DNA of 56,245 nt from Candidatus Hodarchaeota archaeon (GTDB taxonomy: Archaea; Asgardarchaeota; Heimdallarchaeia; Hodarchaeales; Hodarchaeaceae). Where the stretch lies: NCBI GenBank assembly GCA_016840285.1, contig JAEOSR010000105.1:1-56245 (forward strand). Reading direction: 5' to 3'. A model generated the notes under the pieces. That model was not told the origin of the DNA, did no database searches, and saw nothing but the letters and a program-made list of their open reading frames with translations. Made by a program: the position numbers and the translations under genes. Shown piece after piece: positions 35,245 to 44,338 of this stretch (its first letter is position 1; every line of letters starts with the position of its first letter).

Positions 35245-36558
35245 TCAAATGGTGTCCCAATTTAAGGTGACGATATTACTCATGCCTTCTTTTTTCCTGA
35301 GAATCAATCTTTTTTGTTCGAGCCTAGCTAACAGTCGTGACATTGTAGACTTTGAGAGGCCTAATTCATCTGCTATGGTTTGTTGATTCCTTGACCCACC
35401 ATAAAGAAGGTTTAAGACTTTTAATTCATTATCATTAAGGAAATTTTGCCATTTTTCTTTCATTTCATTCCAAGTAACCTTTAATTGCACTGGTTCCTTG
35501 ATTGGAGTAACTAGTACTAATTCTTGAGGTGGATCAGTAGAGGGTGCTTGTTGGGAAGCGGTTCTGTTTAAAGAAGTCTTGATCTCTGAAACTTTCTTTG
35601 CAATCAGATGTCTGTTTTGAAAAAGAAATACTGATGCAAGAAAGATTGCTGATCCAATAACAGCAGCAATTAGACTTGTGATGAAAGGATCAGAGTCAGA
35701 CCCTGTAGGAATTTCTACTGGTATCTCTATCTTCGTGAGTATTTCACGAGCGTTTATTTGTATGGTTCCTGTTGTACCTCGAGGGGGAAGAGCATCTGAA
35801 AGGGTGAAAGAGATAGCTTTAGTATCTTTAGGATCGATAAAAAATTGGGTCATATTTGCGCTAATCCATGAAGGAGTTACCACGAAACAATGGAGCTCAT
35901 AATTAACAAAAGATTGTATTGTTACCACTAAAGGTTTGGAACTCGTTATCGACCATGTATTGATATTGGCCGTCATTAACTTGGTAGTGGTTTCTGAACT
36001 GAAATCAATGGTTGCTAGAAATTTCTGCATATTTACATCAGTCCAAGAAAGTTGTAATTTTCCTCCAGCGACTACTGAGATTCGTTGAGGTGCTGGATCC
36101 ACTTCTAGCAGAACTAACCCTCTTTCTAGGTATGTATATGTCTGTAGGAGACTTGTTCGTGTCCCCCAATCCATACCTAAAGAAGCAACTTCATCTTCCG
36201 AGGTAGTACCAGTATAGGAACCAGATAATTTGTATTCACTTCCTGGTTGGAGAGCTGATTGAATACTAAAGGAAATTTGGGTGTTTCCACTAATCGAAGT
36301 GATCTGAGGGCTAACCTCTTCACCTTCAAAGCTAATCAGAACATTAGTTACCTCACCTGTCGAGACGAGTGACCCTGGTACATTTCCTTCTACCGTTTCA
36401 GCATTCCCAAGAACTTGGACAAAAAAGGTACATGAATACGACTGATTTTCAAATATTGTGTAAGTTAATGTAACATTACCAATATCGAAATCTGTTTCTG
36501 ATGTCGTGGCAAATCCCTGCTGGAGAAGTAGAAGACTAGAAAATAAAAGAGACAACAT
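35245..36558 (-). CDS. Membrane-anchored one-component regulator: ectodomain, TM, cytosolic winged helix
   Basis: A 437-residue protein with a signal peptide (1-17), a beta-rich ectodomain of about 270 residues, a single TM (about 295-315, SLIAAVIGSAIFLASVF) and a cytosolic C-terminal winged helix (NDNELKVLNLL, then QQTIADELGLSKSTMSRL and RLEQKRLILRKKEG) of MarR/TrmB type. Such proteins are known in archaea as one-component signal transducers without a kinase. It converges with the propeller protein gene (20 bp), and that protein or the surface proteins nearby may be its targets. Confidence 0.8.
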   Translation of the reverse strand: MLSLLFSSLLLLQQGFATTSETDFDIGNVTLTYTIFENQSYSCTFFVQVLGNAETVEGNVPGSLVSTGEVTNVLISFEGEEVSPQITSISGNTQISFSIQSALQPGSEYKLSGSYTGTTSEDEVASLGMDWGTRTSLLQTYTYLERGLVLLEVDPAPQRISVVAGGKLQLSWTDVNMQKFLATIDFSSETTTKLMTANINTWSITSSKPLVVTIQSFVNYELHCFVVTPSWISANMTQFFIDPKDTKAISFTLSDALPPRGTTGTIQINAREILTKIEIPVEIPTGSDSDPFITSLIAAVIGSAIFLASVFLFQNRHLIAKKVSEIKTSLNRTASQQAPSTDPPQELVLVTPIKEPVQLKVTWNEMKEKWQNFLNDNELKVLNLLYGGSRNQQTIADELGLSKSTMSRLLARLEQKRLILRKKEGMSNIVTLNWDTI

Positions 36559-36707
36559 GAAAAGAGAAGATCTCCTATGCAGGATAAGTCACCAGAGAGT
36601 ATATCTACAGTACTCAATTTAATAAGCTTTCGTTTTCTCTCCCACGAAGAGAATTTAAGCCCAAAAAGTTATGTAAAAGAGAAAAATAGAGGGAAATTCT
36701 AATTGTA

Positions 36708-38396
36708 TCATAGAGGTACGATTTCTTTTTCCCAATCGTAATACCATGATTTTAAGATATCACCTGTTTCACTATCTATCATAAATCCGAGTTCCGAGTA
36801 GGTTGGTGATTCACTGCCATCTTCTTTTCCCTCTAAATACCACCAATCAAACTCTGTAGGACTGTAATATACAATATACCATACCCCACTTTCATCATAC
36901 CCATACTCTTCTGTTCCATAATCAGAATCATTTCCATAATAATAATAACCACTGTAATGGTATGCATACATACTGTAATCATCAGAATGATTCTCAATGA
37001 ATTCAATGGTTAATTCATGATCTTGGGTGATACTAATAGCCTCATAATAGGTTACTATTGGTAATTCAGGCATGATAAACTCAGATTCAATGATTTCTCC
37101 AATATCATCACTGATTAGGAGATAACCCCAAGCATCTAAATAAATTTCAGAATAGAGATTGACATACCAATAAGCCTCTGTATTTCCTTCAAAACCAGGC
37201 TCAGAGTTTTTTTCACCAGAAGAATCATAGGAATACCAACTACCATAAAAATAAACGTAAACTGATGAATTATCATATTTATTTAGAAATTTCTGAACAT
37301 CTGGATCTTCCATCGCAATGGCAATGATTTCTTCTTCTGTCATATCAGGTATTTCAGGAATATAAAAATCAATCACTTTAGCAGTGGCATCGTCAATGGT
37401 AACGTAAGCCCAGACTTCCCAGTGCTCGGAGGAGTAAATATCGACGTACCAATATCCATAACCATCAAAATAGGCCCAAGCTTCAAGATCATCATATTCT
37501 CCAGCTAATTCTTGAATTTCAGGAAGATTGAAAGCAATTTCAAGAACTTGTGCTTCAGTTAAGGTCGGGTCAACAGGTCGAAAAACTTCAATGATCTCTC
37601 CCGTAAAATCGTCAATGATTAGAGATAGATAATCCCATACGTATCCGATGAATCCTGTGTCATTATAAGGTTCATCTGGATTTGTGAAACCATCGTCATC
37701 ATTTTCATAGTAAATATTCTCCTCATAAGGAGGGTAAAATTCCACGTACCAAAATTGGAAAGAATCAAACCAGATGTAGATTTCTGCTTCTGGATATTCT
37801 TCAAGGAAATCAAGTCCTTCCTTCGAATTCACAGCAATATCATAAACTTCCTCTTCGGTTAACGATGGTTCGACTGGTTGAATGATTTCATAAACCTCAC
37901 CTGTGGAGTCTTGAATTATTACAGTAAGATAACTCCATTCGGGGTAATAAGAGTAATCTGTTACTGGTTCAGCCTTATAACCAATTTCCTCAGTATTTGT
38001 CTCGCTATCCTCAACATAATAATCATTCCAGTAATCAACCGAATAGTCGACATACCAATAATCAAAACCATCATACCAAGCCCAAACAGATCCATTTTCA
38101 TGATCCTCTCTGAATTCTTGAACTTCTTCCAGTGCTTCTGCTATAGCAAGAACTTCATCTTCTGTCAGGGTTGCTTCTTTATACTCATATTCTTCATCAT
38201 AAAACCCTGGGACCTGATAACCATTGTCAAGATCCCCTTCTGCTGCTTTTTTTGCCCCATCATCTTCAAAATTAATTTCAGCTTCTGTCAGGGTTAAAGT
38301 ACCAGTAAAAGAATTAACTAAGTATGCTGTTGAAAATAAACCGAGGAAAATCATTCCTGTTAATAACAGCATCTTTTTTTGCATCGGAACATACAT
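36708..38396 (-). CDS. Exported acidic, Tyr/Trp-rich protein with five PepSY-like repeats
   Basis: About 562 residues from ATG 38394-38396, chosen because the signal anchor (KKMLLLTGMIFLGLFSTAYL) then begins 6-7 residues in; a longer frame reaches 38507. Five repeats of roughly 90-110 residues each open with a helix (LTEDEVLAIAEALEEVQEF, LTEEEVYDIAVN, LTEAQVLEIAFN, MTEEEIIAIAM, VTYYEAISI) and carry a strand such as YWYVDYS or FWYVEFY, ending in a D(D/S)xTGEI-type turn. This alpha-beta pattern resembles PepSY domains, which often inhibit proteases. It is strongly acidic and rich in Tyr and Trp. There is no C-terminal anchor, so it is secreted or held by its N-terminal helix. Confidence 0.72.
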   Translation of the reverse strand: MYVPMQKKMLLLTGMIFLGLFSTAYLVNSFTGTLTLTEAEINFEDDGAKKAAEGDLDNGYQVPGFYDEEYEYKEATLTEDEVLAIAEALEEVQEFREDHENGSVWAWYDGFDYWYVDYSVDYWNDYYVEDSETNTEEIGYKAEPVTDYSYYPEWSYLTVIIQDSTGEVYEIIQPVEPSLTEEEVYDIAVNSKEGLDFLEEYPEAEIYIWFDSFQFWYVEFYPPYEENIYYENDDDGFTNPDEPYNDTGFIGYVWDYLSLIIDDFTGEIIEVFRPVDPTLTEAQVLEIAFNLPEIQELAGEYDDLEAWAYFDGYGYWYVDIYSSEHWEVWAYVTIDDATAKVIDFYIPEIPDMTEEEIIAIAMEDPDVQKFLNKYDNSSVYVYFYGSWYSYDSSGEKNSEPGFEGNTEAYWYVNLYSEIYLDAWGYLLISDDIGEIIESEFIMPELPIVTYYEAISITQDHELTIEFIENHSDDYSMYAYHYSGYYYYGNDSDYGTEEYGYDESGVWYIVYYSPTEFDWWYLEGKEDGSESPTYSELGFMIDSETGDILKSWYYDWEKEIVPL

Positions 38397-38918
38397 TATT
38401 TTTCCACACAATCCTTTTTTATCATTTTTCTCAATTCTTGTTGAATTGTTTCTATAATAACTCTTTCCTGAAACAGCAGTTAAGATATTCCTTGCAGAAA
38501 GAAGCAACTAAATGATCGGATTACTAGAACACGTTGATTATTGACCGCAACAACTTATGAAGTTAAGGTTGCTTTCCAAGACAACTAGGTGAAATAATAT
38601 TCCTCATCGGATTTGGATTGATTACTATTGACTTTTTCTACTTCTAGCCATCTCCCAATAATGACCAAACTGATGCGATTTTTTTGGGGTTTTTTTGTCT
38701 TAACAGTATTGATAAATTCCCTATTCTTCATAAATTCTCAGCCCCACATGGATTTCAAATATACCAATAGTTAGCTATAAAAACCCTGTTAGGTGCGCTA
38801 TATATGTTGGCACGCGATATAAATAGGTGTACATATCAATTTCCCAATCGATTTATTCCCGTATAAATCAATTCTTTGGGCTTTGATCAAGCGAAAGACA
38901 TTCAAGATTTGAGAGACA
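38397..38918. other. Intergenic region with candidate PadR promoter
   Basis: This 522-bp spacer separates the repeat protein from the PadR gene. I see no convincing gene. The right end (38802-38836) holds a TATA-like element inside an inverted repeat and is described separately. The rest is AT-rich and featureless. Confidence 0.5.
38802..38836 (+). promoter_or_regulatory. Candidate PadR promoter/operator
   Basis: The arms ATATGT (38802-38807) and ACATAT (38831-38836) are inverted repeats on either side of the TATA-like GATATAAATAG. ATGT/ACAT half sites are typical of PadR operators, although the spacing here is wider than usual. It lies about 83 bp before the PadR start and could mediate autorepression. 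Confidence 0.4.
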
Positions 38919-39332
38919 ATGAGTACGGACAAGCATAGGGATGCCACAGAACCACGAAAGAAATCTGATATAGTTAAACATTGGGAACGTGATATTCGTA
39001 GAGGCTTGCTTCGATTGATGATCCTAATGCTGATTCGTCTCCGAACACAAGATGCACATGGATATGGACTTATAAAATTGATCCGAGAAACTGGTATTGG
39101 AATTGAATTGAAAGCAGGTACAGTTTACCCCCTATTGAAAAGAATGGAAGACGATGGAATGATCACTTCACTGACTGCTGGTGATATTGATTCCCCTGGG
39201 GTACCTAGAAAGATCTATACAATAACTAATGTTGGCGAAGAAATGATCGAAGAGATGATTGGCACCTATTTTTCCTATCATGATTTTATAAAGAACTGGT
39301 ATGTAGAAATAAATAACCAAAAGAGGAGATAA
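38919..39332 (+). CDS. PadR-family transcriptional regulator
   Basis: A 137-residue PadR regulator with the winged helix HGYGLIKLIRETGIGIELKA, then GTVYPLLKRMEDDGMI, and wing residues RKIYTITNVGEEM. The N-terminal 30 residues are a charged extension. It overlaps no gene, but its TAA is 2 bp before the GTG of the HAAS-type membrane protein. PadR plus HAAS pairs are known in bacteria, where PadR controls expression of the membrane partner. Confidence 0.92.
   Translation: MSTDKHRDATEPRKKSDIVKHWERDIRRGLLRLMILMLIRLRTQDAHGYGLIKLIRETGIGIELKAGTVYPLLKRMEDDGMITSLTAGDIDSPGVPRKIYTITNVGEEMIEEMIGTYFSYHDFIKNWYVEINNQKRR
39323..39329 (+). promoter_or_regulatory. Ribosome binding site for the HAAS-type gene
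   Basis: GAGGAGA lies 5 bp before GTG 39335-39337. It fixes the GTG as the start, because the nearby ATG (39333) is out of frame and stops at once. Confidence 0.6.
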
Positions 39333-39334
39333 AT

Positions 39335-41482
39335 GTGAAACCTTTTGATGTTGATGCCCGACACTTAATTAGAACATATATTGATGGTATTGAAGTGTAT
39401 CTCCGCGATCACACCCGTTTGCATCCGAATGAAATTGACTCCCTCTTGAATGAGATTAATGACTTTGTTTATCTTAGGAGTGGTGAGTTAGCAACTGGGG
39501 ACAGAGTTCATTACAATGATGTCATCAAAGCGATTGAGGAATGTGGGTCGCCTAGTGAAATTTGTGAACAATACTTGGAGTTAGATCGTGAGGAGCAGCC
39601 AGGACCGTTTTCACCAAAAGTAGCTCCTGCCTCATCCAAACAAGCTTCGATTAAGAGCCCTGTAGAGGATTATCCATCCAAAACTCGAAAATCCCCTAAA
39701 AGATTTCAGAGTAGCCTCAATAAGCTTAGTTTCTATTATCGACGCGTTCCCTGGTTTACGCTTTATCGCGGATGTTTCATTTTTGGTATGGTTATGCTAA
39801 ATCTTTCCTTGTTACGATATAATGCATTTTATGATTATGGGCGGATCTGGGTTTATGATTTGCATAATTACTGGGCTTATGATCGCTGTTTTGCTGCAAC
39901 AATGATGGCGTTCTTCTTGGTGTTATTGGAAGGATGGTTGATCAATAGATGGAAAAAAAGAATTGTAGATGAGAAAGGTTTCGATCGAAACTTCGATGAT
40001 ACAATAGTCGTCTATACTTCTCGTTTTACTTTTTTAATGCTGTTTCTTAAGTCTTCACTGTTCTATCTTCCCGCTTATTTGATTTTCACACCAATCTGGG
40101 TAATCTTAGCATGCATTATTGAACGTCAAATGAAGTCAGAACTCTGGCAAGAGAAGCTTGGGCCATGGATAATTGGTTTTGGCTCAAGTTTAACAAATGA
40201 TCAACATACACAGAGTAGGATAAGTGTTACCTCACTGTGGACAAAATTTAATGATCAATTTTCAAATCTTGAGAAAAGAGTAATTGCCTTTTTAATAGTC
40301 ATCCTCGGCGTAACATTTACGTTTCCTTGGATTGGATTGAGGACAGAAGTTAGTCAGCCTATTTATCTTTATTATACTGTTGAAGGTTTGCCACTTGCAG
40401 CTGCTGTCTTTGTAATCATTTCCCTCTTAACCATGGGGGGGACGCTTGTAGCATTATGGAAGTATAATTCGTCTTATGAGCTAAGAACTTTCACTGGCGA
40501 ATCCGAGCTTATTGCTTGGTTGATGAGATTGTTGGCATTGAAAACGATTCTCATTCTCGATTTCGTTTTTATTTCTCCAGTATTCTATTTTGGCAGCTTG
40601 GTCATTCTTGGTGTTTTAATTACTTTCGAGATTGTCTCAAACACGTATGGTGGAGAAACTTTCAGATTGTGGGTTGGAAATGCATTACTCAGCTTTGGTA
40701 GTACAAGTTCACCCCAAAGAGACATTAACACCTCCCAAACTCCTCCAAAGAGCCACATGAAGGAACAATCATCACCATTAAGAAGTGGTACAGTCGTTTA
40801 TTCTCCTCAAAAACCTACTGTTGTTCCACTCCATCAAAATGTACCTGAACCAACAACAGCAGTTGAAAAGGCCGTATTCACAACTGAGAAAAGACCATCA
40901 AAATTATCAGGAGTATTCAACGGAATGTGGATTCTTGTAAAAGTTTTTATAATGACCATTATGATGTGTGTAATCTCCTTTTTTGAAGTGGTTCTATCTT
41001 TTCTGGTATTAGTAACTAGTTTTAATTCTAAAGGTATCTATGAAGTACCAGTTCTCGAATTCAGTGGCTATTTTTCCGTATACCGTTATAGTTCATCCTC
41101 ATTTGTTCTGGGAGGGTATGCATTTACGATGTGGTACACTTTAATCTTGTTAAGTATTCAAGTATTTTTTATTGTAACTTTTCTATGGTATGGTCTTACT
41201 ACAAAAAAACCTGAAGGAACAATTTTGAAAGTATTTCGAAATCTGACCAGGATTCTCTTAGGATTTACATTTATCGGGATATTGATTTTTCAGTTTCAGA
41301 ACTCTTTTGCTCAACTTCAGCTATTAATTATCTTTGGACTGGTGTTTTTCAGCGAAACAACAGCGTGGAAGGTTCGTTCCGAAAGAAAAAAGTTTCCACT
41401 TCCTACATCTGATCAAGAATTACCTGTCCCTAATAAAGAAGGGATGATATTAGATCAAGCTGAGTTACCCAAAACCTCATGA
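39335..41482 (+). CDS. HAAS-domain multi-pass membrane protein
   Basis: A 715-residue protein. The N-terminal 85 residues resemble the HAAS helical domain (YIDGIEVYLRDHTRLHPNEI, then VIKAIEECGSPSEICEQYLE). A charged linker leads to a membrane region of about ten TM segments broken by a central cytosolic loop rich in Pro, Ser and Thr. No transporter or enzyme signature is visible. It is translationally coupled to PadR and probably regulated by it. The ends of the TM segments were judged by eye. Confidence 0.75.
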   Translation: MKPFDVDARHLIRTYIDGIEVYLRDHTRLHPNEIDSLLNEINDFVYLRSGELATGDRVHYNDVIKAIEECGSPSEICEQYLELDREEQPGPFSPKVAPASSKQASIKSPVEDYPSKTRKSPKRFQSSLNKLSFYYRRVPWFTLYRGCFIFGMVMLNLSLLRYNAFYDYGRIWVYDLHNYWAYDRCFAATMMAFFLVLLEGWLINRWKKRIVDEKGFDRNFDDTIVVYTSRFTFLMLFLKSSLFYLPAYLIFTPIWVILACIIERQMKSELWQEKLGPWIIGFGSSLTNDQHTQSRISVTSLWTKFNDQFSNLEKRVIAFLIVILGVTFTFPWIGLRTEVSQPIYLYYTVEGLPLAAAVFVIISLLTMGGTLVALWKYNSSYELRTFTGESELIAWLMRLLALKTILILDFVFISPVFYFGSLVILGVLITFEIVSNTYGGETFRLWVGNALLSFGSTSSPQRDINTSQTPPKSHMKEQSSPLRSGTVVYSPQKPTVVPLHQNVPEPTTAVEKAVFTTEKRPSKLSGVFNGMWILVKVFIMTIMMCVISFFEVVLSFLVLVTSFNSKGIYEVPVLEFSGYFSVYRYSSSSFVLGGYAFTMWYTLILLSIQVFFIVTFLWYGLTTKKPEGTILKVFRNLTRILLGFTFIGILIFQFQNSFAQLQLLIIFGLVFFSETTAWKVRSERKKFPLPTSDQELPVPNKEGMILDQAELPKTS

Positions 41483-41494
41483 CTACGGGTATTC

Positions 41495-41521
41495 TTTTCT
41501 TACCTCTTCTCTTTTTTCTCT
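41495..41521 (+). terminator. T-rich transcript end after HAAS gene
   Basis: The plus strand carries several oligo-T tracts (CTTTTCTTACC, then CTCTTTTTTCTC) just after the stop codon, consistent with archaeal U-tract termination. Confidence 0.4.
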
Positions 41522-41611
41522 ACGGCATCCAAATCATTTTTAGACCGAAATTGATGAACTTGATCCAGACAGGGAGGGGGATTTAGCTTTTGTTTCTGAT
41601 TAGAAAAGTTT

Positions 41612-43912
41612 ATGAATTTGTTTAATCTTCAGAAATCTTTGATACTTTTAAATCCCTCAAAAGAGTCAAACTTAACAAGAATCTTACTTAGACAGCTTGC
41701 AACACTAATCAAGATATTAGAAGTGAATATATTGGATAATAAAAGAACATTTTTGATTATAACATTGATCGGCTTTTTATTTGTATTAAATAGGGGGGGT
41801 GGGGTACTAGAACATCAACAAACACCGAATACACTAACATCAGATAGATATCAGATGTCTAATGAACATAAACATATTCAAAAAACATCTCCTCCTTTAC
41901 CCCTTCCTTCAATCACTCAGTCAGGTCTTCCTCCAAACCTAGTTGTAACATTCGATAACAGTCATACTCCCAGCGCTGGACAAACTGCGATTAATTTGGA
42001 AGGGAATCTTACAGCAGCGGGATCCACCTTCCATACGATAGATGGAGTGTTTTCCATCCCCGCGGACACTAACGTTTTATTGATTCCATGTTCTAACTCT
42101 ACTTACACCACTGATGAACTAAATATCATTAATAATTGGTTTACTAGTGATGGAGCTCGTTTATTATGGGTAACCGGAGATTCGGATTATGCTGGGTACT
42201 TCAATAATGCACCGTCCAATGACATTCTGACGAGGGTAGGATCCAAACTTCGAATTAGCGCTGATTCTGTATATGATGCAGTGTATAATGACAACGCCTC
42301 TTATCGTGTGGCGGTTCAAACCCCCATTTCTGATGGCGATTTGAACTCAATATTCACTAATAATGTCTCGAGTGTCATCATGCATGGTCCTACTTCAGTT
42401 TTAGGTTATCAAAGTGGTGCTGTAGTTGATTTGAACGAGACTTCGATAGCGGGTATCGAAATTATCATGAAAACTAGTATCGAAGCTACTCCTTTGGATT
42501 CAGATTTCACTGGAACTGAGCTAGATTACTATTCCACCGCTAATCTTAATGGTAGTTATCCTATGATGGCCATACAAGATATGAGTGATCGAAAAAGTGT
42601 AATTGTCTCTGCTGAGGCTATTTTCTCCGATTATCAACATATGTACGATCTGTTTACTGACCAGGGGACGATAGGCAACCCATATGCGTGGAACGGGGGG
42701 TATCATGAGGGTAAAACCTTAGTCGATAATGTATTGGCATGGTTTGGAAAAGTAGTAGAGAAAAGGATCCATATGATCCTTGCTACAGGTGGTCTCGGAG
42801 ACAGATCACAAAATGATGCGGCTTATCAAGGTTATTTACTCGCAAATGAAACATTTTCAGAGAGCGTTGCGCTTTCATTTGTCGAACCTGAGAACCCCGA
42901 CTCATTTTCTAGTTATCAGGTTGATGCTGCTGATAGTGCTGAATTTGATCTCATCATCTGCATTGGATTCCTTCAAAAACCATCATTAGATTCGACTACT
43001 GAAGCTTATCCAGACCAGAAATGGGTTCTAGTTGATGATTTCCTAGATAAATCTAATGTTCGATCTGTTCTATTTAAAGAGCATGAGGGGTCATTCCTTG
43101 TTGGTGCAATGGCGTCAATGACCACTCAAACAGGGAAGCTTGGTTTTCTTGGTGGTATGGATAATTACCTGATCAACAAGTTTTTAGCAGGGTATCAGGC
43201 CGGTGCTCATTACATTCATGATGGTACTGAGGTCACTGCTGTATATGATCGGCTCCCTAGCCCTGATTGTTGGATTGATTTTCCTGGTGGAAAGAAAGCG
43301 GGTGAAACACTTATCAAGCAGGGTCATGATATTATTTTTACTGCCGCTGGGGAAACTGGGCACGGGACCTTTGAAGCTGTAGCGGAAGCAGAGAGGGCTT
43401 ATGCGATTGGAGTGGATTCAGACGAGGATTATTATCATCCAGGAAAAATTCTCTGCTCAATGGTTAAAAAGGTTGAAACGGCTGTTTACAACTCTATTAG
43501 AGATGTAGTTTATGGTAATTTCTCTGATGAAAACCAACAACTAGGTATTGCTGAAGATGGGGTAGGGATTAGTCCAATGACTTATACTTCAGACATTAAA
43601 AATGGAGATTTCACCTTTAATAGTGTTACCAAGACTCGTTGGGGATGGATCGAAGATATCAAAGGGAAAATCATTGATGGTTCGATTATTGTCCCAGAGG
43701 TACCTGATTGGGATCGTATGCAAATAATTACCTATCCTACACAAGAAACCACGATTCCTGTAGGCTATACTACAACAACAAGTACTGAGGAAGACGAAAC
43801 TACAACAACTTCATTCCATTCAGGAATAAGTATTCCTTCTCCTGGTTTTGAATTATCTCTTTTAATTTGGACCATGTGTTTAGCTGTTTTATGGATTAAA
43901 CGGAAAAAATGA
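41612..43912 (+). CDS. BMP/PnrA-like binding protein fused to a GATase-like domain, PGF-anchored
   Basis: Up to 766 residues. A TTG at 41732, directly before the signal helix (KRTFLIITLIGFLFVL), may be the real start. The first domain (about 110-370; for example TNVLLIPCSNSTYTTDELN) resembles GATase1-like/DUF4350 folds. The second (about 385-690) matches the BMP family (ATGGLGDRSQNDAAYQGYLL, then GFLGGMDNYLINKFLAGYQA and DIIFTAAGETGHG), which binds nucleosides for ABC uptake. A Thr-rich linker and PSPGFELSLLIWTMCLAVLW plus KRKK anchor it to the surface. No ABC permease gene is nearby, so it may work as a receptor. Confidence 0.8.
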   Translation: MNLFNLQKSLILLNPSKESNLTRILLRQLATLIKILEVNILDNKRTFLIITLIGFLFVLNRGGGVLEHQQTPNTLTSDRYQMSNEHKHIQKTSPPLPLPSITQSGLPPNLVVTFDNSHTPSAGQTAINLEGNLTAAGSTFHTIDGVFSIPADTNVLLIPCSNSTYTTDELNIINNWFTSDGARLLWVTGDSDYAGYFNNAPSNDILTRVGSKLRISADSVYDAVYNDNASYRVAVQTPISDGDLNSIFTNNVSSVIMHGPTSVLGYQSGAVVDLNETSIAGIEIIMKTSIEATPLDSDFTGTELDYYSTANLNGSYPMMAIQDMSDRKSVIVSAEAIFSDYQHMYDLFTDQGTIGNPYAWNGGYHEGKTLVDNVLAWFGKVVEKRIHMILATGGLGDRSQNDAAYQGYLLANETFSESVALSFVEPENPDSFSSYQVDAADSAEFDLIICIGFLQKPSLDSTTEAYPDQKWVLVDDFLDKSNVRSVLFKEHEGSFLVGAMASMTTQTGKLGFLGGMDNYLINKFLAGYQAGAHYIHDGTEVTAVYDRLPSPDCWIDFPGGKKAGETLIKQGHDIIFTAAGETGHGTFEAVAEAERAYAIGVDSDEDYYHPGKILCSMVKKVETAVYNSIRDVVYGNFSDENQQLGIAEDGVGISPMTYTSDIKNGDFTFNSVTKTRWGWIEDIKGKIIDGSIIVPEVPDWDRMQIITYPTQETTIPVGYTTTTSTEEDETTTTSFHSGISIPSPGFELSLLIWTMCLAVLWIKRKK

Positions 43913-44338
43913 GGTTCTCCAAGGAGTCCTGTCGGCCTTCTCACTTATTGGGGATGAGGTGACATTCCACCTCCATTTTTGAAAAAACACTAGTAAAAGG
44001 GTATCTTTCCCGCCATTATTGCTTGTCAAATTACCCATAATGAAAGTTTTTTAATAGGAACAAAAATCAACATTACTGGTTGGAAATATCGATGACGAGT
44101 CCAAATATGATGTCTTGTGCTATTTTTAGGGCACTCGTCACTCTCGCTCCCGTGTTCGCATGATTTTTGCTGAAGATTTGACTGAAATCCAACCATCTGT
44201 TTTCTCTCGTCATTATTCGATCAAATCTTCTGGTAATTTCCTATATTATGCCCACACTTTGGCGTATTTCAGTTCCAATGTTTTTTAATGTCAAGAAGGT
44301 GATTAACAAGTTACAATCATGATTAAGGCGTGAATTCC
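43913..44338. other. Intergenic region with an 8-bp inverted repeat and a short orphan frame
   Basis: No certain gene is present. TGACGAGT (44093-44100) and ACTCGTCA (44133-44140) form a perfect inverted repeat around 32 bp. A 43-codon plus-strand frame from ATG 44160 to a TAA at about 44290 has mixed composition (IFAEDLTEIQPSVFSRHYS) and could be a small protein or a gene remnant. Confidence 0.35.

Noticed and set aside
37878..38297. 139-codon hydrophobic plus-strand frame
   Set aside because: The hydrophobic look comes from reading acidic Asp/Glu/Tyr codons of the repeat protein backwards.
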